Positions 1 through 12,394 of a stretch of 64,000 nucleotides of DNA are shown here, piece by piece. The notes beneath the pieces were generated by a model. It was given only the letters and a program-made list of their open reading frames with translations. It was not told where the DNA came from and made no database searches. The first letter of the stretch is position 1. Every line of letters starts with the position of its first letter. Both the position numbers and the translations under genes were made by a program. This DNA comes from Isoetes taiwanensis. Its lineage: Eukaryota > Streptophyta > Lycopodiopsida > Isoetales > Isoetaceae. The stretch spans positions 1,147,884-1,211,883 of the forward strand of contig JAJEKV010000105.1 in NCBI GenBank assembly GCA_021234155.1, given 5' to 3'.

Positions 1-620
1 TCAGTTGCTATTGCTCACACATCCAATGAAGATTCCCCTGCAAAACACATCCAATGTGAGGATTCCTTAAGATTCCACAAAGGTGTTTCTAGATTCTTAA
101 AAATTCTACAAAGATTCCTCTAAATTCTCAAGATTGCATCTAGATTTTATGGTGATTCCCCTAGATCTCTTTTAAATATTATGTATATTCCCTAGATTCC
201 ATTAGATCTATGTATAACTTCAGATTCCAAGATTCCATTAAAGATCATGTAGATTCTCAAAGACTTTATGAAGATGCAATTTAGATTCCTACTAGATTTC
301 TAAGATTCTCAAGATTCCTAACGGTTGAGATTCCTCTAGATCTCAATTTCTTTTGAAGATTCTCCCAGGATCCTAGATTCTAAGGAGGATCTCAGGTACT
401 TCAAGATTTTATCAAGATTCCTCCTAGATTCTCAAAGATTTTATAAAGATTCGCTTTTAGATTCTTAAAGATTTCTTGTAATTCTACATAGATTCCTCAA
501 GATTCTATTGAGATTCCTTTACATTCTTTAAGATCCTATGAAGATTCCCTAGATTCCTCTTATATTCCCATAGAACATAAATTCCAAGATCCAAGAAGAT
601 TCTTAGTACTGATCACATTC
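1..620. repeat. AGATTCC-type degenerate short repeat tract
   Basis: The first 600 bases consist almost entirely of variations of AGATTCC/AAGATTC spaced by roughly 8 to 15 bases, with AT-rich fill. No reading frame of note crosses the tract. It looks like a decayed low-complexity or satellite-like array. The array appears to run off the left edge of the window, so its full length is unknown. Confidence 0.7.
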
Positions 621-979
621 GCCTAACCGCAGCGGAACAACACAAAACCACTACCATTGAAAGCTCTCGGCGAGAGGAATCTAACTGCGGGCCCCACCTT
701 TATCCCATCCCTTTACGGCAAGTTATGGGCCTTTGAAGACAACCGAAAAGTCCTTCCATAAATGTTGATGCCACCCTCATTACTTTTTTATTAAATGAGA
801 TTAATTCTCAACACCTTTAATAAAACAAATTGCAATTTAATAAAAAAACTTGATGGCCGTGATTTCTCCTCCTTTTTGATCTATGTCAGATCAACAGCCA
901 CCAAAAAGCATCTTTAGGGACCTTCCTTGCAACTTTCCCTATAAAAAAATCAAGGGCTAAAGTATCTTTGCCTTCCCCT

Positions 980-1310
980 TTGATCCGATTTGCTCAGAGG
1001 CAGCTTGGTGCATGCCCATGCATGACCCTAGATCCTAAGGCCGTAGTTGTGCCACTCATATTGGCCCCCAAATAGACGGCCTTAGATTCATTTCCTTAAT
1101 ATAAACAATCCATGGGTACACTGCTTCTCATGGACACATAGAATAATGATCCGATTTCAAGTTTAGAGGCATGGTGCATGCCCTGCATGACCCTATGTAG
1201 ATCCCATACGACTTAAAGCAATTTTATTGGCCTCCCCCAAATAGATGGTCTAGATTCATTTCAATATGTAAACAACATCGCTTCGCATGGACACATAGAA
1301 TAATTATCAC
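980..1310. repeat. Diverged tandem duplication, period about 167 bp
   Basis: Two copies run from TGATCCGATTT through GGTGCATGCCC and a CCCCAAATAGA block to CATGGACACATAGAATAAT. The first copy is about 980-1146 and the second about 1147-1310. The copies differ by substitutions and small indels, so the duplication is old. No gene is seen in or around it (620-2500). Confidence 0.7.
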
Positions 1311-2524
1311 CCATATATATACAATTATTATATTGAATGTAGATAATCGATCCCTATTGTCCATCTTAGATCCGGACGGCCCAATGCTAAGCTTCCACAA
1401 ATAAGCCACCTCAAATGACCCCTTCATTTGGGGCTTTCTTTGATCTAGGGCCCTAGAATGTGTTAGATCAATGGCTTAGATTTAATCGCCAATATTAGGT
1501 AGATTCCATTACGGTGAACATTCTTTAATGACGTGGCATTAAAGTTCCTTAATTTAAGTAGCAATTTCACGGGTGATTCCACATGTTTACAAAAATCCAC
1601 GTAGGACATACAAAGGATCAAGAAAGAAAAATAGAACAAAAACAAATAGAGATCCACGTGGGCAATATTTGAGCAAGGGACACATATATATTATTTTAGC
1701 CATTATTGGCTTCGCCCTTAAAACTCATGGCAACGCCCACATGTTATTTTTAATTAACTTCCACTAAGTGGAATAAATCACAACAACGCATTTTGACATG
1801 CAAAATTATATTGGGCAATTGCAATTAAAATTAAACATTTTAAAGTCCTAGCTAATCTCACCCTATGTCTACGTAACACGAAAAATTAGAGAAATTAGAA
1901 GTGGGCTATGGAAGGTGAAAAGCATTAGAAGTCGAGATTTGGTGTGGTTCGTTGTGCATTAGGAAAGGCCCAAAAACATTAAGTATTCAAGACTTGAAAT
2001 AGGAGAGCCCTAAATTACATCCACTACTCGGGAAATTTAAAACCATCTACTGCATATGTAAGAGCTACCTACTCGCTGGTTGCTTCAAAAATACTATTGT
2101 TTTCTTCGTGAATCATTAAAGCCCCATAGTAGAACAGCTGCTAAGGTCCCGAATTTGTTATTGCTCTGCCCATTATAAATCAAAGAACTAATAAAATTCA
2201 AAAATGCCAAGATGATGACAAATTTAGAAATTTTAAAGTGGCACAATAGTCCTTTTCCTATATACATGGCGTGCTTGAGATATAACATGAATGTTTGAGC
2301 ATGCAATTCTCCTTCCCTCCTAGCTGCAAGCAAGTGGGGAGAAGGAAAAAGGGAAAAGAAAGCAAATAAAATGATGGGCTGAATATTGAATTAAAAGTTA
2401 ATAAAACTATTGATTTCAGTTTTAACAAACCCATAGGAACGTAGTGTTCCAACGATGCTGCTGCAAGAATAGATAATCCAGAATCGGAACTCGTGATTCT
2501 AACGCTTGCACTCCTCCCTCCCAG

Positions 2525-4560
2525 AACGAGAATAGAATAGAATAGAATAAAGTTTTTATCATCCACTGTAAGACCAGTTGGCCTATGGGACCCAAAACAG
2601 GAGGCGCAGCTACCTGTTACGGTCTGGGGTTAAAACCTCCCTACCCCTAAAGGGTTGTTTGGGGAAAACCTATGACAGAATAGGTTTATGTCAAACTGCA
2701 TAAAACATAGATAGAATCCATGTGCATAAGCATCGTAAGTGCACGAGACTGAAATGATCACTTGGATCCATGATCTCTTGAATATATGAGTCTAACCTCC
2801 ATACCGAGCTCGTGCTCAAGATCTCATGGCCGACGACCACCAACATAGCGAGTCCGAATACAAACATATGCCGAAATCAAGGGTGTGTGGCATTCATCTT
2901 CCATAGCTCCAACTCAAGCAAACAAGGATAAAGCCTCTCCGTGCAATTTCCCCAACCTATCTTCCCTTGCCTCAATCCCAGATGGTGTGCACCTGTGCGG
3001 ATAGAGGTAATGGATCTCGCGTCAGCAGTGCACAGTAGTACGGTGTGCCATCTAACATGGGATTTATGTGGCATTGATAATATGCCGTCTTGACCTGCTC
3101 AAGGGTGCCGTATATCCCATAGCTTATCGAGAAGCATGTGCGCCAAGGTACTGCCTCGAGACTGTGATGACCTCGCCACCGCTTGCACTTGATGCACCTG
3201 CGGTTCTATTATTCCATTTCTCTGGCCAGCCACCGAGCTCTATTTTCCCGCCAGCAGGCTTTTACATTTTCAAAGTGTAAGCGAGATTAGGGAGGACGAG
3301 TATCGGCCCATGCCGACTACCTCTCGAAGCAGACGATGTGTCCTCGCCAAGGGCTCTTTTGAAGAGGCAAGAAACCTCGCTTCCTGCAACAAGATCTCGG
3401 GTATGGGACCGTGGACTTCACCCCCATGGCCCGCGGGGTTAAGAAAAGCTTTTTGCACCCGCCTCCAAGTCATTCCAAGTGGCGAGGGAAATCACCAGAT
3501 TCGGACCGACCCCGCACAAAAGCATGTGCCTACTAACATCTTGAATAGGTGTGATTGTAGCCCGAATCATAGCTCGCCTTTGTGGCTATTGATCTCCATT
3601 GCATAGAGTGCTCTTCCAAATCATGGCTCAAGTAATGATGGAATTGTCCTGGCTCATGGTCACGGAACTCCACCCCAAATATTTGTAGAAGCGGGACACT
3701 ACTTCAACATTTTGGCCACGATAAGGAGGATTGAGGCCTGGCTGGCGTGCAGATGATACCGTAATCAATACCTTAGTTTTGGCTAAGTTGATGCACATAT
3801 CGGGCTCACCGCAAATGTGTCCAAGGCATCGAGATGGCGCGTATGTCCGCTCGGGTGTGTGTTAGGAAGATCCACATCACAAGATAGATTAGCCGCCGAC
3901 GACCGGTGTAGGAGGTGAGCCCCAAGGTTTCCATTATCGGGCCGCCAGAGCCATCTCACCAAATTTATCAATATACAAAGCAAATAGCGGTGGAGAGAGG
4001 GCAACCTTTGGGGTGGATCCCGGACATCGCTTTCTCGAATGGTTGGCCCGCTTAGTTGCAATGCACGGCATGTCTCATATAATATGTACACCGTGATTCC
4101 TCGCGCAGCTCATCAGGATCGCCTGGGCTGTCGCGAACCTTGCCCATGCCTTTCCCTCGAGGCATGTCAAAAGCCTTGGCGAAGTCTACGGCCAAAGAAT
4201 ATTAAATCTTGTCGACGGCTTCCTCGGTCAGTTCTCAACCGTAGTCCGCTAAAGATGAAGAGATATGATCTATGGCTGAGGTCTCGGCCCTCGAATCCCG
4301 GGCCTCAGGAGTGCCCGTGACTTCGCTTCCCTCCCTCCTCGCCTATCCCTCGGCTTAACCATCGCCGAGGATCCTTGAAGAGCTGCAAACACCGAGTCGC
4401 ATCATGATGGTTCGAGCACTGGCCGCAATGGATCTCCTTCCTTGTGATTGGGACAACCCTGCTAGTATCCATTGCGTGGGAAGACCTTCCCCGCAATGCC
4501 TTGTTGAACATGCTCTGGCCAAGAGCGGTACCATGGATGGTCCCGCCCACTCTGAGTAAC
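2525..4560 (-). mobile_element. Decayed LINE (non-LTR retrotransposon), minus strand
   Basis: Reading the minus strand, the element ends at about 2525 with the 3' motif GGGTCCCATAGGCC-AnTGGTC followed by a (TTCTA)n tail. This motif is shared with other LINE ends in the window. Upstream, near 3950-4020, a reverse-transcriptase block reads GCPLSPPLFALYIDKF, close to the conserved LINE motif around the second catalytic region. Further on come a TKVLI-type segment near 3775 and a YKYLGV-type block near 3690, the usual order in plant LINEs. Frames shift many times, so no protein can be made. The region is more GC-rich than its surroundings. Confidence 0.65.
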
Positions 4561-4569
4561 TCCGCCGCA

Positions 4570-5800
4570 TGCCATCAAGGTTCGTGCTTTTCCATTGGCT
4601 AGACGCTGCAACCCCCGCGACATCCGCCCCTCAGATCCGTGATCCTTCCACAGACTCAGCCCCCGCGCCTCCCCGCTTGGCAGCATACCTTGACCTCTCC
4701 AACTCATGGGGTTCTTGTTGTGCCAGAGTCGACTCCCGATCCACGATAGGGCAACCCCTTCAACCCCGCCCTTGGCACAGATGGTTGCTTGCCCCCGCGC
4801 TGGCCCTGACCGTGGAAGATGACTACCCGTGATGGTCAGACCGCGGGCCCCATGGCGTGTCACCCTAACAATGTGTACATGCGGTGGAATGTGATCCCGG
4901 CGAAAAGATTCAGGTCTCGAGCTCCGCTGGATGAGGTGCTCTCCTACTTTCATTGCCGCGCACCACCACATTGTGGCTCCCCGCTTCCGCCTCCCCGGGA
5001 ACTCTGGAAGTGGTTTGCCTGTGGTAGCCGCTGGCGATATTCACCGCTTGTGATGCGCAGTAATACGGGTTGTGGCCTGGTGGTACGTGGTGGTGGTGGC
5101 TGGGCCACTGGTGATGTAGCGTGGGTCGCCCCGTTGGCGCCTTGCAGGTCAGTTGGTATGTGGATCTGTTATGTCCCGTGGCCGTGGTCTCGTCAGACGG
5201 GAGTCAAATTCTCGCTGGAATTGCTTGCCTTGCCAATTCATGTGTACCAGGCCGCAATTGCTCATGGCCTGCATGAAGGACCCTTGGTTCCGCCTGGACA
5301 ACAGCCCCCAAACTCCGCACCTCTAGCCCGTGCCCCTAAGACCGGGTTGCCTCAACCCGACCCACCCAGCCTGTGAGTGCACCCAAGATGCTTGCAGATG
5401 GTGGCGACTCTCCGCAACTTTTGATTGGAGGTGAGATGGTTGCCCTTTGTCTCATGATCAAGACGTCATCCCAGCCATGGGATGTCTATGGATGGTGGAG
5501 AGGGAACCACACGAGCTCGCTGTGTCGCCAAGATCTGCCTCTATTGTTGTCTTCAAGTGTGCTAAACGGATGCCGGCCTTCCGCCTTATGTACGGGTTCC
5601 ATCTCGCAAGTCACGCCTCCCAGCTGTCTCTCGAGAACAGCCGAGGACCCGGATCTTTTCTCTCGCCAAGTCCGCAATTCGGTCCTATTGCATGCACCGC
5701 CTAGTTTTTCGCCGCCTATGCCTTTGGTCTACTATAAACCGGTCAGTTAATCAATCTCCTCGGGTCGACTTGCTGATGGGCCTTTGCCCGTGGCCTCTCT
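4570..5800. other. GC-rich stretch, probably the upstream part of the decayed LINE
   Basis: Several open frames exist on both strands (for example 4819-5376 plus), but none shows a recognisable domain. The base composition matches the adjoining LINE rather than the AT-rich flanks. I infer that this is the decayed 5' half (endonuclease/ORF1 side) of the LINE ending at 2525. An endonuclease GDFN motif was not located, so this remains uncertain. Confidence 0.3.
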
Positions 5801-5809
5801 CATGGGTAA

Positions 5810-8280
5810 AAGCATGAAAGGGTGCTCCATAAATGTAGCCTTTACATATACATATGTACCGCACGCACATTTTTGAATAATCACATCATGACTAGCTTAG
5901 TAATCGCCATGATTAATGGCTATCCACTACTTCCGAACTCCGCAATTATCGACTTAGAAATTCTTTCCAAATTCTTCTTGGTTTGCCTCGCTCACTATCC
6001 CGCCCCGCCTTCTCGGCTTGATTCCCATCACGAATTCTTCATCCAGCTATGGCCCCAAAAATCCTGCATGAGTGTTGCTCATCACCAGCCAGCCTGCCAA
6101 GATGCTGCTTCCGGCAAAGGAATTTTACCCAAGGAGTTTACGCTGGGGTTCCGAGAGGTGATCCAAGCCAAAGACCCTCCGTGGAGAAAACATGCAGAGG
6201 CCCACATACCCAACCTAGAGATGTATGAATCTATATGGTGAAGTCTAAAATGTAGATGAGGATTCAAGGAAGGAGAATCCAGAATTTGGCTGGTGATGCA
6301 GATTTTAAATATTATGAATCTCTGGTTTTTATGGTAAGAAACAAAGTTACAAACCATTATATTTCAAACCTATTTTGCCAGAAAGCATTTTCTTCACTTC
6401 TTGAAGGGATGCTTCAATGACGATGGAACGTGGCTAGGACCGCCAAAGATCTTGCTAAAACCCTCGGCTCAGACGGCGAGGAATTTTGCTAACAAAATCT
6501 CAACTATCAAACAGACATCGTGATTGCATAGAATATTAGAGCCCCGCTTAAATTTTAGATCGATAAGTTAATAACAAAGTGTGCTTACTTAAGCATGGGT
6601 TGGGAGGAGAAAACTAACTCCTATTGAATGTGAAGTAGAAGAACTGGAAGAAAAAAAGGAGGGATGCATTAAAGGTCAATGTACCGATTGAGGGTGAAAG
6701 GATATGCTATCCAAGATCCGGGCAGCAGTATCCGCCAAAAATAGATGAGACAAAATGTGAATTTGACAAATTGTCCTGTGATCCCGCCGGAAATGTCAGT
6801 TATGTTCGGAGTGTTGTAGCGGGCTGTTGAAGACTTGGTTATGAGTAGACATGATAAGAACAACACTCTCTAAGCTAGAAATTGCTCTGCAGTGAAAGCA
6901 ATCAAAGATAATGGTTGAAAGGCATGAAATCCTCAATTGAACAAGCAAAGGAAAACTTAATTGCATTTGAATTGGTCTTCTGTGAAAGTGCATTCATGAT
7001 TTTGGGACCATGGGAGAGCAGACTCCATTGTTCTCATTCTAGGCCCTACCTAGGAGCTACTTATAGAGCACCATCATTCTACCTTATGTAATTTGTGGCC
7101 AAGGCTTCTACAAATCGGTTTGTTGTCAAGTAGGCTCCATGCAAGAGAGATGCTTGGTTGCCTCTTCTCGCTTGTAAAGTATCCGTCCACAGAAAGGCCG
7201 CACTGCATAAAGGCTGTATCCGGGATGAGGCATTCGAATTCAGCTTATTTCGCTGTGGAAAGAAAAATGCCTCTACCAATTTAAAACCTATATTTCTTCA
7301 TTCATATTTTGTTATTAACCGAGTAGTTCTTGCTTATATTTTCAGCAATACATTCCTCGTATATGTATAATTTTTAGGTACATCTCAGAAGGAGGCACAT
7401 AGGCATATATTTGCTTGTTTATTGATGCTTTTATTTTTTGAGCTCGACCGCAGTTGTACTGCTTGTGTTGTTGTTCTCAATGAGCTCCCTACATCAAAAT
7501 AGGATGCACATGCATTTATCTTTAGAGTGCATCCAGAGATTCTGGGTAGCCCTTATGATTCAAAGTTCGCCAAAAAGGCTCTTTATGGGTATCGAGCAAT
7601 TGAGCTGTGGCTTAGTAGGACCCAAGTAGACACAAAAATATAATTAGCCAACTTTCTACAAAACAACTTACCCACTGAAAATTCGGCCACATCCACTAAG
7701 CATCATAACCATGGATCTTCGGGCCTCTTTATCCTCTACCCTCCTTCTCAAGATTTCTGTTGGAATCGCCTCAATATTCTAGGCCATAATTCCATCTATT
7801 CCATATCCATCCGTATATATGATAATATTAAGAGTTATTTTTGTAGCTATTGGTGCTCTAAATACTTTTAAGGATGCAAAGTGAAAGCATTTTTACCGAC
7901 CTCCCTTTATTAGATTTGTTTTAAATTGCGATAAGCCACGCTCGTGATTCGCAAAGGTTAAGTTGTGGTATTGCATCATGCAACTATAGTTATAATGTGT
8001 TTGTGTCCTTTGGGATTAAACATGGATGCCTGAACAAAATTTCAACACAAAATTCCACTTGAAAAATAAAGCATACTTAAATCTTTGCAAAAGTATTATT
8101 GGCCATGATTTGCCTGGATTTCTATAAAACATTCATGTCTAGAAATATCTTCGCCAACATAACTAATCTTGCAACCTCTATTATTCGCCTCGACCTTCTA
8201 AATTATGCTTAGATGTAAATTTGGCCTTAAGGGCAACCTCAACAGATGGATTCATAAGTATGCATTTTTAAGCATATATG
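5810..8280. other. No gene seen
   Basis: AT-rich sequence with only short open frames on both strands and no recognisable domains, tRNAs or terminal repeats. It lies between the GC-rich LINE relic and the TGTACAT-bordered element. Confidence 0.4.
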
Positions 8281-8282
8281 TG

Positions 8283-8472
8283 TTGCAGATCTACATTCCT
8301 AACTCGATACCCTCCGGGTACATCTTCCTAATACTGTACATCCGGGTACATTGATGTACCTTTTATGTACATTGAGGAACATGTACATGTACATTTGGCT
8401 ATAGTTAAATGTAGTTGATTACATTTGGTACATTCTATGTACATGAAATGTACATGCTTGGCAGGATGTACC
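8283..8472. repeat. Left TGTACAT repeat cluster
   Basis: About ten copies of GTACAT or TGTACAT, many in palindromic pairs such as CATGTACATGTACATT, within 190 bases. This is the left border cluster of the putative element. Confidence 0.75.
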
Positions 8473-8979
8473 ATATATTTCTCATTAGTCTTTGCTTTCA
8501 TGTTCTTTATGTCTATTGAAATTTAGATCATTTGTTTGTTTGCGTATGAGGTCGTTCCTTATCCCGTATGTTTTTTAATGGTCGATGTTCTTGAGCCATC
8601 CGTGATCGACTCTCTTTACAGATTTTACCGAGCATAATAAGACATTCAATCAGACCCCTCACCTTCCAGCTCCAGATCACCAATGACATTTTCGCTGCAT
8701 AGAACAATCCGCAATAAAGGTTCGCCGAACATGGCGGCAAAGTGAAGTTGAGGAAATTGAGAGGATGGCACTTGAGAAAGCTAGCAAAAGTGTGTGCAGA
8801 GCCTTCAATGACCACGCAATGTAAAATCTTTCATCACCAAGTGCTAAATTAGTAATTGAGAAGCTAAGAAAGATTCACTTCGCCCTCAAAGATCATCTCG
8901 CAGTCCCGCCCGACCGTTATGTGTAATAGCTACAAAGGACATCCGATTTTAAACCCGTGAGATACCAGAAGAGGAAGCC

Positions 8980-11940
8980 GAGTTGGTAGTTGAGTCCACT
9001 CCAAAGAGGAGAGGCAAAAAGAATGCTGGTGATGGCACTCCAAAAGGAAAAACAGCAAAATCTCCAAGAACAAAAAAAATGTCCTCCTAAAAGAAAATCT
9101 CCAAAAAGTGCCACCACCACCTAGAAAGAGGTATGTCCAAGATGAACTAATTTTGTTAAACATCTCAGATTTATGGTAATTAACCACATTTTTTTTTGTA
9201 CATAGGACACGATCACAGTCGCGAAGGAAGCGTCGATCCCGATCCTTCCGAGCCTGGAACCTAAGAGGAAGAGGATCTACAAGCAAATATTGATGATAAC
9301 AAATAAGGTGCAGCAATTAAGATGCCGAAATGTGATGAATTTACAAGGTGAGTAATATACAATTGATTACAATAGATATATTCTTTGCTAACGTCGTTGT
9401 TTCCTTGTACGCTTTAGTGAACCGACCGAAAAGGTTGGTTCCATTCACTCCTTATAGGACTGTCCTCCTAAGCCCGCACCTCTATCTTTCAAAGTGATGT
9501 TGACGAAGTTCTACTGAAGTCGGACTCTGACCTCTAAGATGGTAGATGTCTATGGGAGGTAGGCTAGCATTTCAACATATTTATGTTATTTCATTCCCTA
9601 AGTCACTCATCTTATGTATTAATATGTAACTGGATTTGTGTGTGTACCTTTGTAGCGCCTTCCATCCGATTGAAACACAAGTTTTTACGGTTCGACCGGA
9701 CACCTCCAGAATTTTGTGAATTCCTCAAGAATGGGGGGGGCATGCAATGTAACACTAACATAAAGGAAGGGCTGGATGGCATTTTGATTGCAAGATGCCA
9801 ATACATATTTGTTCCAATTCCAAGGCCCAAATGTGGCATTGGCAATACTTGTGCTTGCCGGTCCAATGAAAAGCTCTTTTCCATCTATAGCTAGCCCAAG
9901 TATATGCATCCTCTCTCCGCCAAAGGCTATGTACCCGATGCTAAAGTGGTCCGTAAGTAAGTATGAGTTTCTCGCTTTTGTTTTATGATTTGATTATTCT
10001 CATATTGCAATTTCTTATGCTTGATTTATTCTCACATTGCAATTTTGCAGGTTTCATAAGCTTGTGATCAATAACATGATGCTCGATCCAACAAATTTAA
10101 ACCATGGTAGGAAGAACTTTGATGTTCCCCGGTTCTATCCTAAAATGCCGTAAACTAGTACCAAGAACCCTTGCATGTACATTGTGGCTTACATGCACAA
10201 ATTCATAGATGCCGTGGTTGATGCACAAACAAGCTCCATTTTTGTAAGTAGAACATGTTATTTTCCTATTAGTTATTTGTTGGTATAGTCCTCTAATACT
10301 TGTGCACCATGCATGACACCCGCTTGGTTCACATTGATGCCTATGCCAAGTCACGGAGGGATCATCTAATGGAGGCATTAATTGTAGAAGGCGAGATGAA
10401 TATACAAGCAGTTGTTCCTACACGTGGGTAGATAGTCCCTTTGACTTGTTTGTAAATTACAGCTTTGTATGAGCCATGCTCCGAGCTTTTTGTACTCAAT
10501 AAGTAATGAAAAAATTAATTTATTTGTCTCACTTACACCGCAAATAACAATCGTGTAATTATCAATGTGTTTTCTCAATTGTGTGTCCGAAATGTAATTA
10601 TAAATTGTGAATCTCAAGTGTTTTCTTGTCGACAGTGAATCATCTAATTCAGTGGAGAAAGCTCGTTATCTTGACTTAAATTCCGTGTTTGGGCAAGAGG
10701 TGCACAAGAATGAAAATATTAACTCAAGATACCAACAAATCCGTAAAGATGAGCTTCAATTTAATATAGGAAACATGTTTTTTACCGCAGCCGTGGTTAG
10801 CATCACTCAAGTAGCATTTGTAAGAGAAGGGTTTGATGTTGCCATCCGGTCTTCACTCACTTCTAAAAATCTTCAACCAATTGTGGAACATATTTGTGAT
10901 GCTTTTTCCATAAAGTGAAGTTTGTTTACAGCCAGAGCAAAGTGTTGATTTCGCCACACAAACACCCTAATCGAACCCCTCAAAAGGGGTTGTTTGTGAA
11001 ACCATTAGTCAGGGTATGGAAAGAGTACCCGTAGTACTATGGACATACAGCCTGATCGACGATTTAAAGATACAAATCCACTTTGAACTCGTGAGGGAAG
11101 CTACATATGTCCTTTCTCTGACACCGATATTAGCTAGTGATGATTGTTTGTCATGGAGCTCATTCCATGGCTTAATGGATTCAAATGGTCAAGATGGTAT
11201 AGTTTATGTGAAAGAGCATCCAATGACTAATGCAAAGCAGATGGCATATCGTGAGCAGTGGAACAGATTTTGTGGCAAACTATGGCAAAGAACTTGGTGC
11301 TCACGCCTAAATTTAGTCAATATACGGAGCAAGGAATGGAGAAATCGCCATCATGTTATTGGCCTCGACCGCCCATTGTTGGTACGCAGACTTTGACCAT
11401 GTACAAATTCAAATGTTATGAATATATGTATCAAAGTTTTTGTTCATTGCACTTGAGTACTTATTCTTACCGCCTTCTTATTGGTACAATTATGAGTGTG
11501 TATACATAATTAAGGATTCTTCATTTGCTTTGTAGATGAATGGACCAAAACACAAAAGACTATTAAGAAACTAAGAGATAGAGTTCTCGCACCACCCAGA
11601 GGTAATACAAACCAACACAAGTCGCAAGTACATAGGGTTGGGGACCGATTATCGCTTCTATACCGTTGTTCCCGAACTTTGGGAAAAGGTTGAGCAAATT
11701 GAAAATTATGAGGAACGAAAGCAACCATGAAAGGTATATTGGCAAAGAATCACTTGTTGCACAACCCTTGGGGAAGGCACGTGTCCCGAAGATGCAAAGC
11801 TATGTAGGATGGAAAGGTTTGCCGCTGGCACGTACTATAGAAACCGCATGGACTATCGCTTTAGAGGATATCTCTTCACCTCCTCGCATGGGGTGGAAGA
11901 CATGATGCAATAGTCATAAGATATCGCCCTACCGACATTT
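8980..11940 (+). pseudogene. Decayed multi-exon plus-strand transposon gene, family not recognised
   Basis: Several stretches look coding on the plus strand. One is an acidic then lysine-rich segment near 8980-9070 with repeated SPxK/TPxK motifs. A short arginine/serine-rich piece follows at about 9207-9250 (RTRSQSRRKRRSRSF). An exon at about 10050-10242 lies between an AG acceptor and GTAAGT and contains one in-frame stop. Further segments occur at 10320-10430, 10607-10918, 11016-11396 and 11600-11910, linked by GTAAGT/CAG-type junctions. Frames break repeatedly. The order suggests a second protein of the TGTACAT element, transcribed toward the central palindrome. I do not recognise the family. 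Confidence 0.35.
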
Positions 11941-12162
11941 TGAAGCTTGGTCATGAATTATGAGCCATGCTCATTTTGGGTGTGTTATATTTATGTCCAC
12001 AATATAAATAAATCAACCATTTGTACATGAAAACCCTCATCCATTTCTTATCTTTTGCCATGACCAAAACCATTTTAGTGTTTATGCAATTCAACTTTCT
12101 TGTGTTCAATTCTAATCAACTTACACTTAACAAATTTTTATAAGATTTCCGAATGTACAATG

Positions 12163-12204
12163 ATGTACATAAGATGTACATCCTGTTGTACATCTTATGT
12201 ACAT
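12163..12204. repeat. Perfect 18-bp inverted repeat between convergent genes
   Basis: The arm ATGTACATAAGATGTACA (12163-12180) is followed by a 6-base loop and its exact reverse complement (12187-12204). Pairing extends outward with a small bulge into further GTACAT words. It lies between the ends of the plus-strand and minus-strand gene relics, where a shared terminator or a transposase-binding site would be expected. Confidence 0.9.
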
Positions 12205-12394
12205 TGATGTACATAATGCACTTCAAGTAGTCCAGCTTCTTCGGGCCTATAACAAAGTATTACAATATTTCAGAAAGTACTACATGATCCGACTTAGTCC
12301 ATGTCATCTACAATTGCCGGAAGTTGTGATAACAATGTCTCATGGACTTCATCCGCAAGTGAAATGTCCGTGGCTTGCCCCTTCAAATTGTGTT

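Noticed and set aside
4462-4971. 169-codon minus-strand open frame
   Set aside because: No recognisable LINE or host motif in this frame; GC-rich composition alone explains its length.
4819-5376. 185-codon plus-strand open frame
   Set aside because: It lies in GC-rich decayed LINE sequence, has no domain and has competing frames on the other strand.
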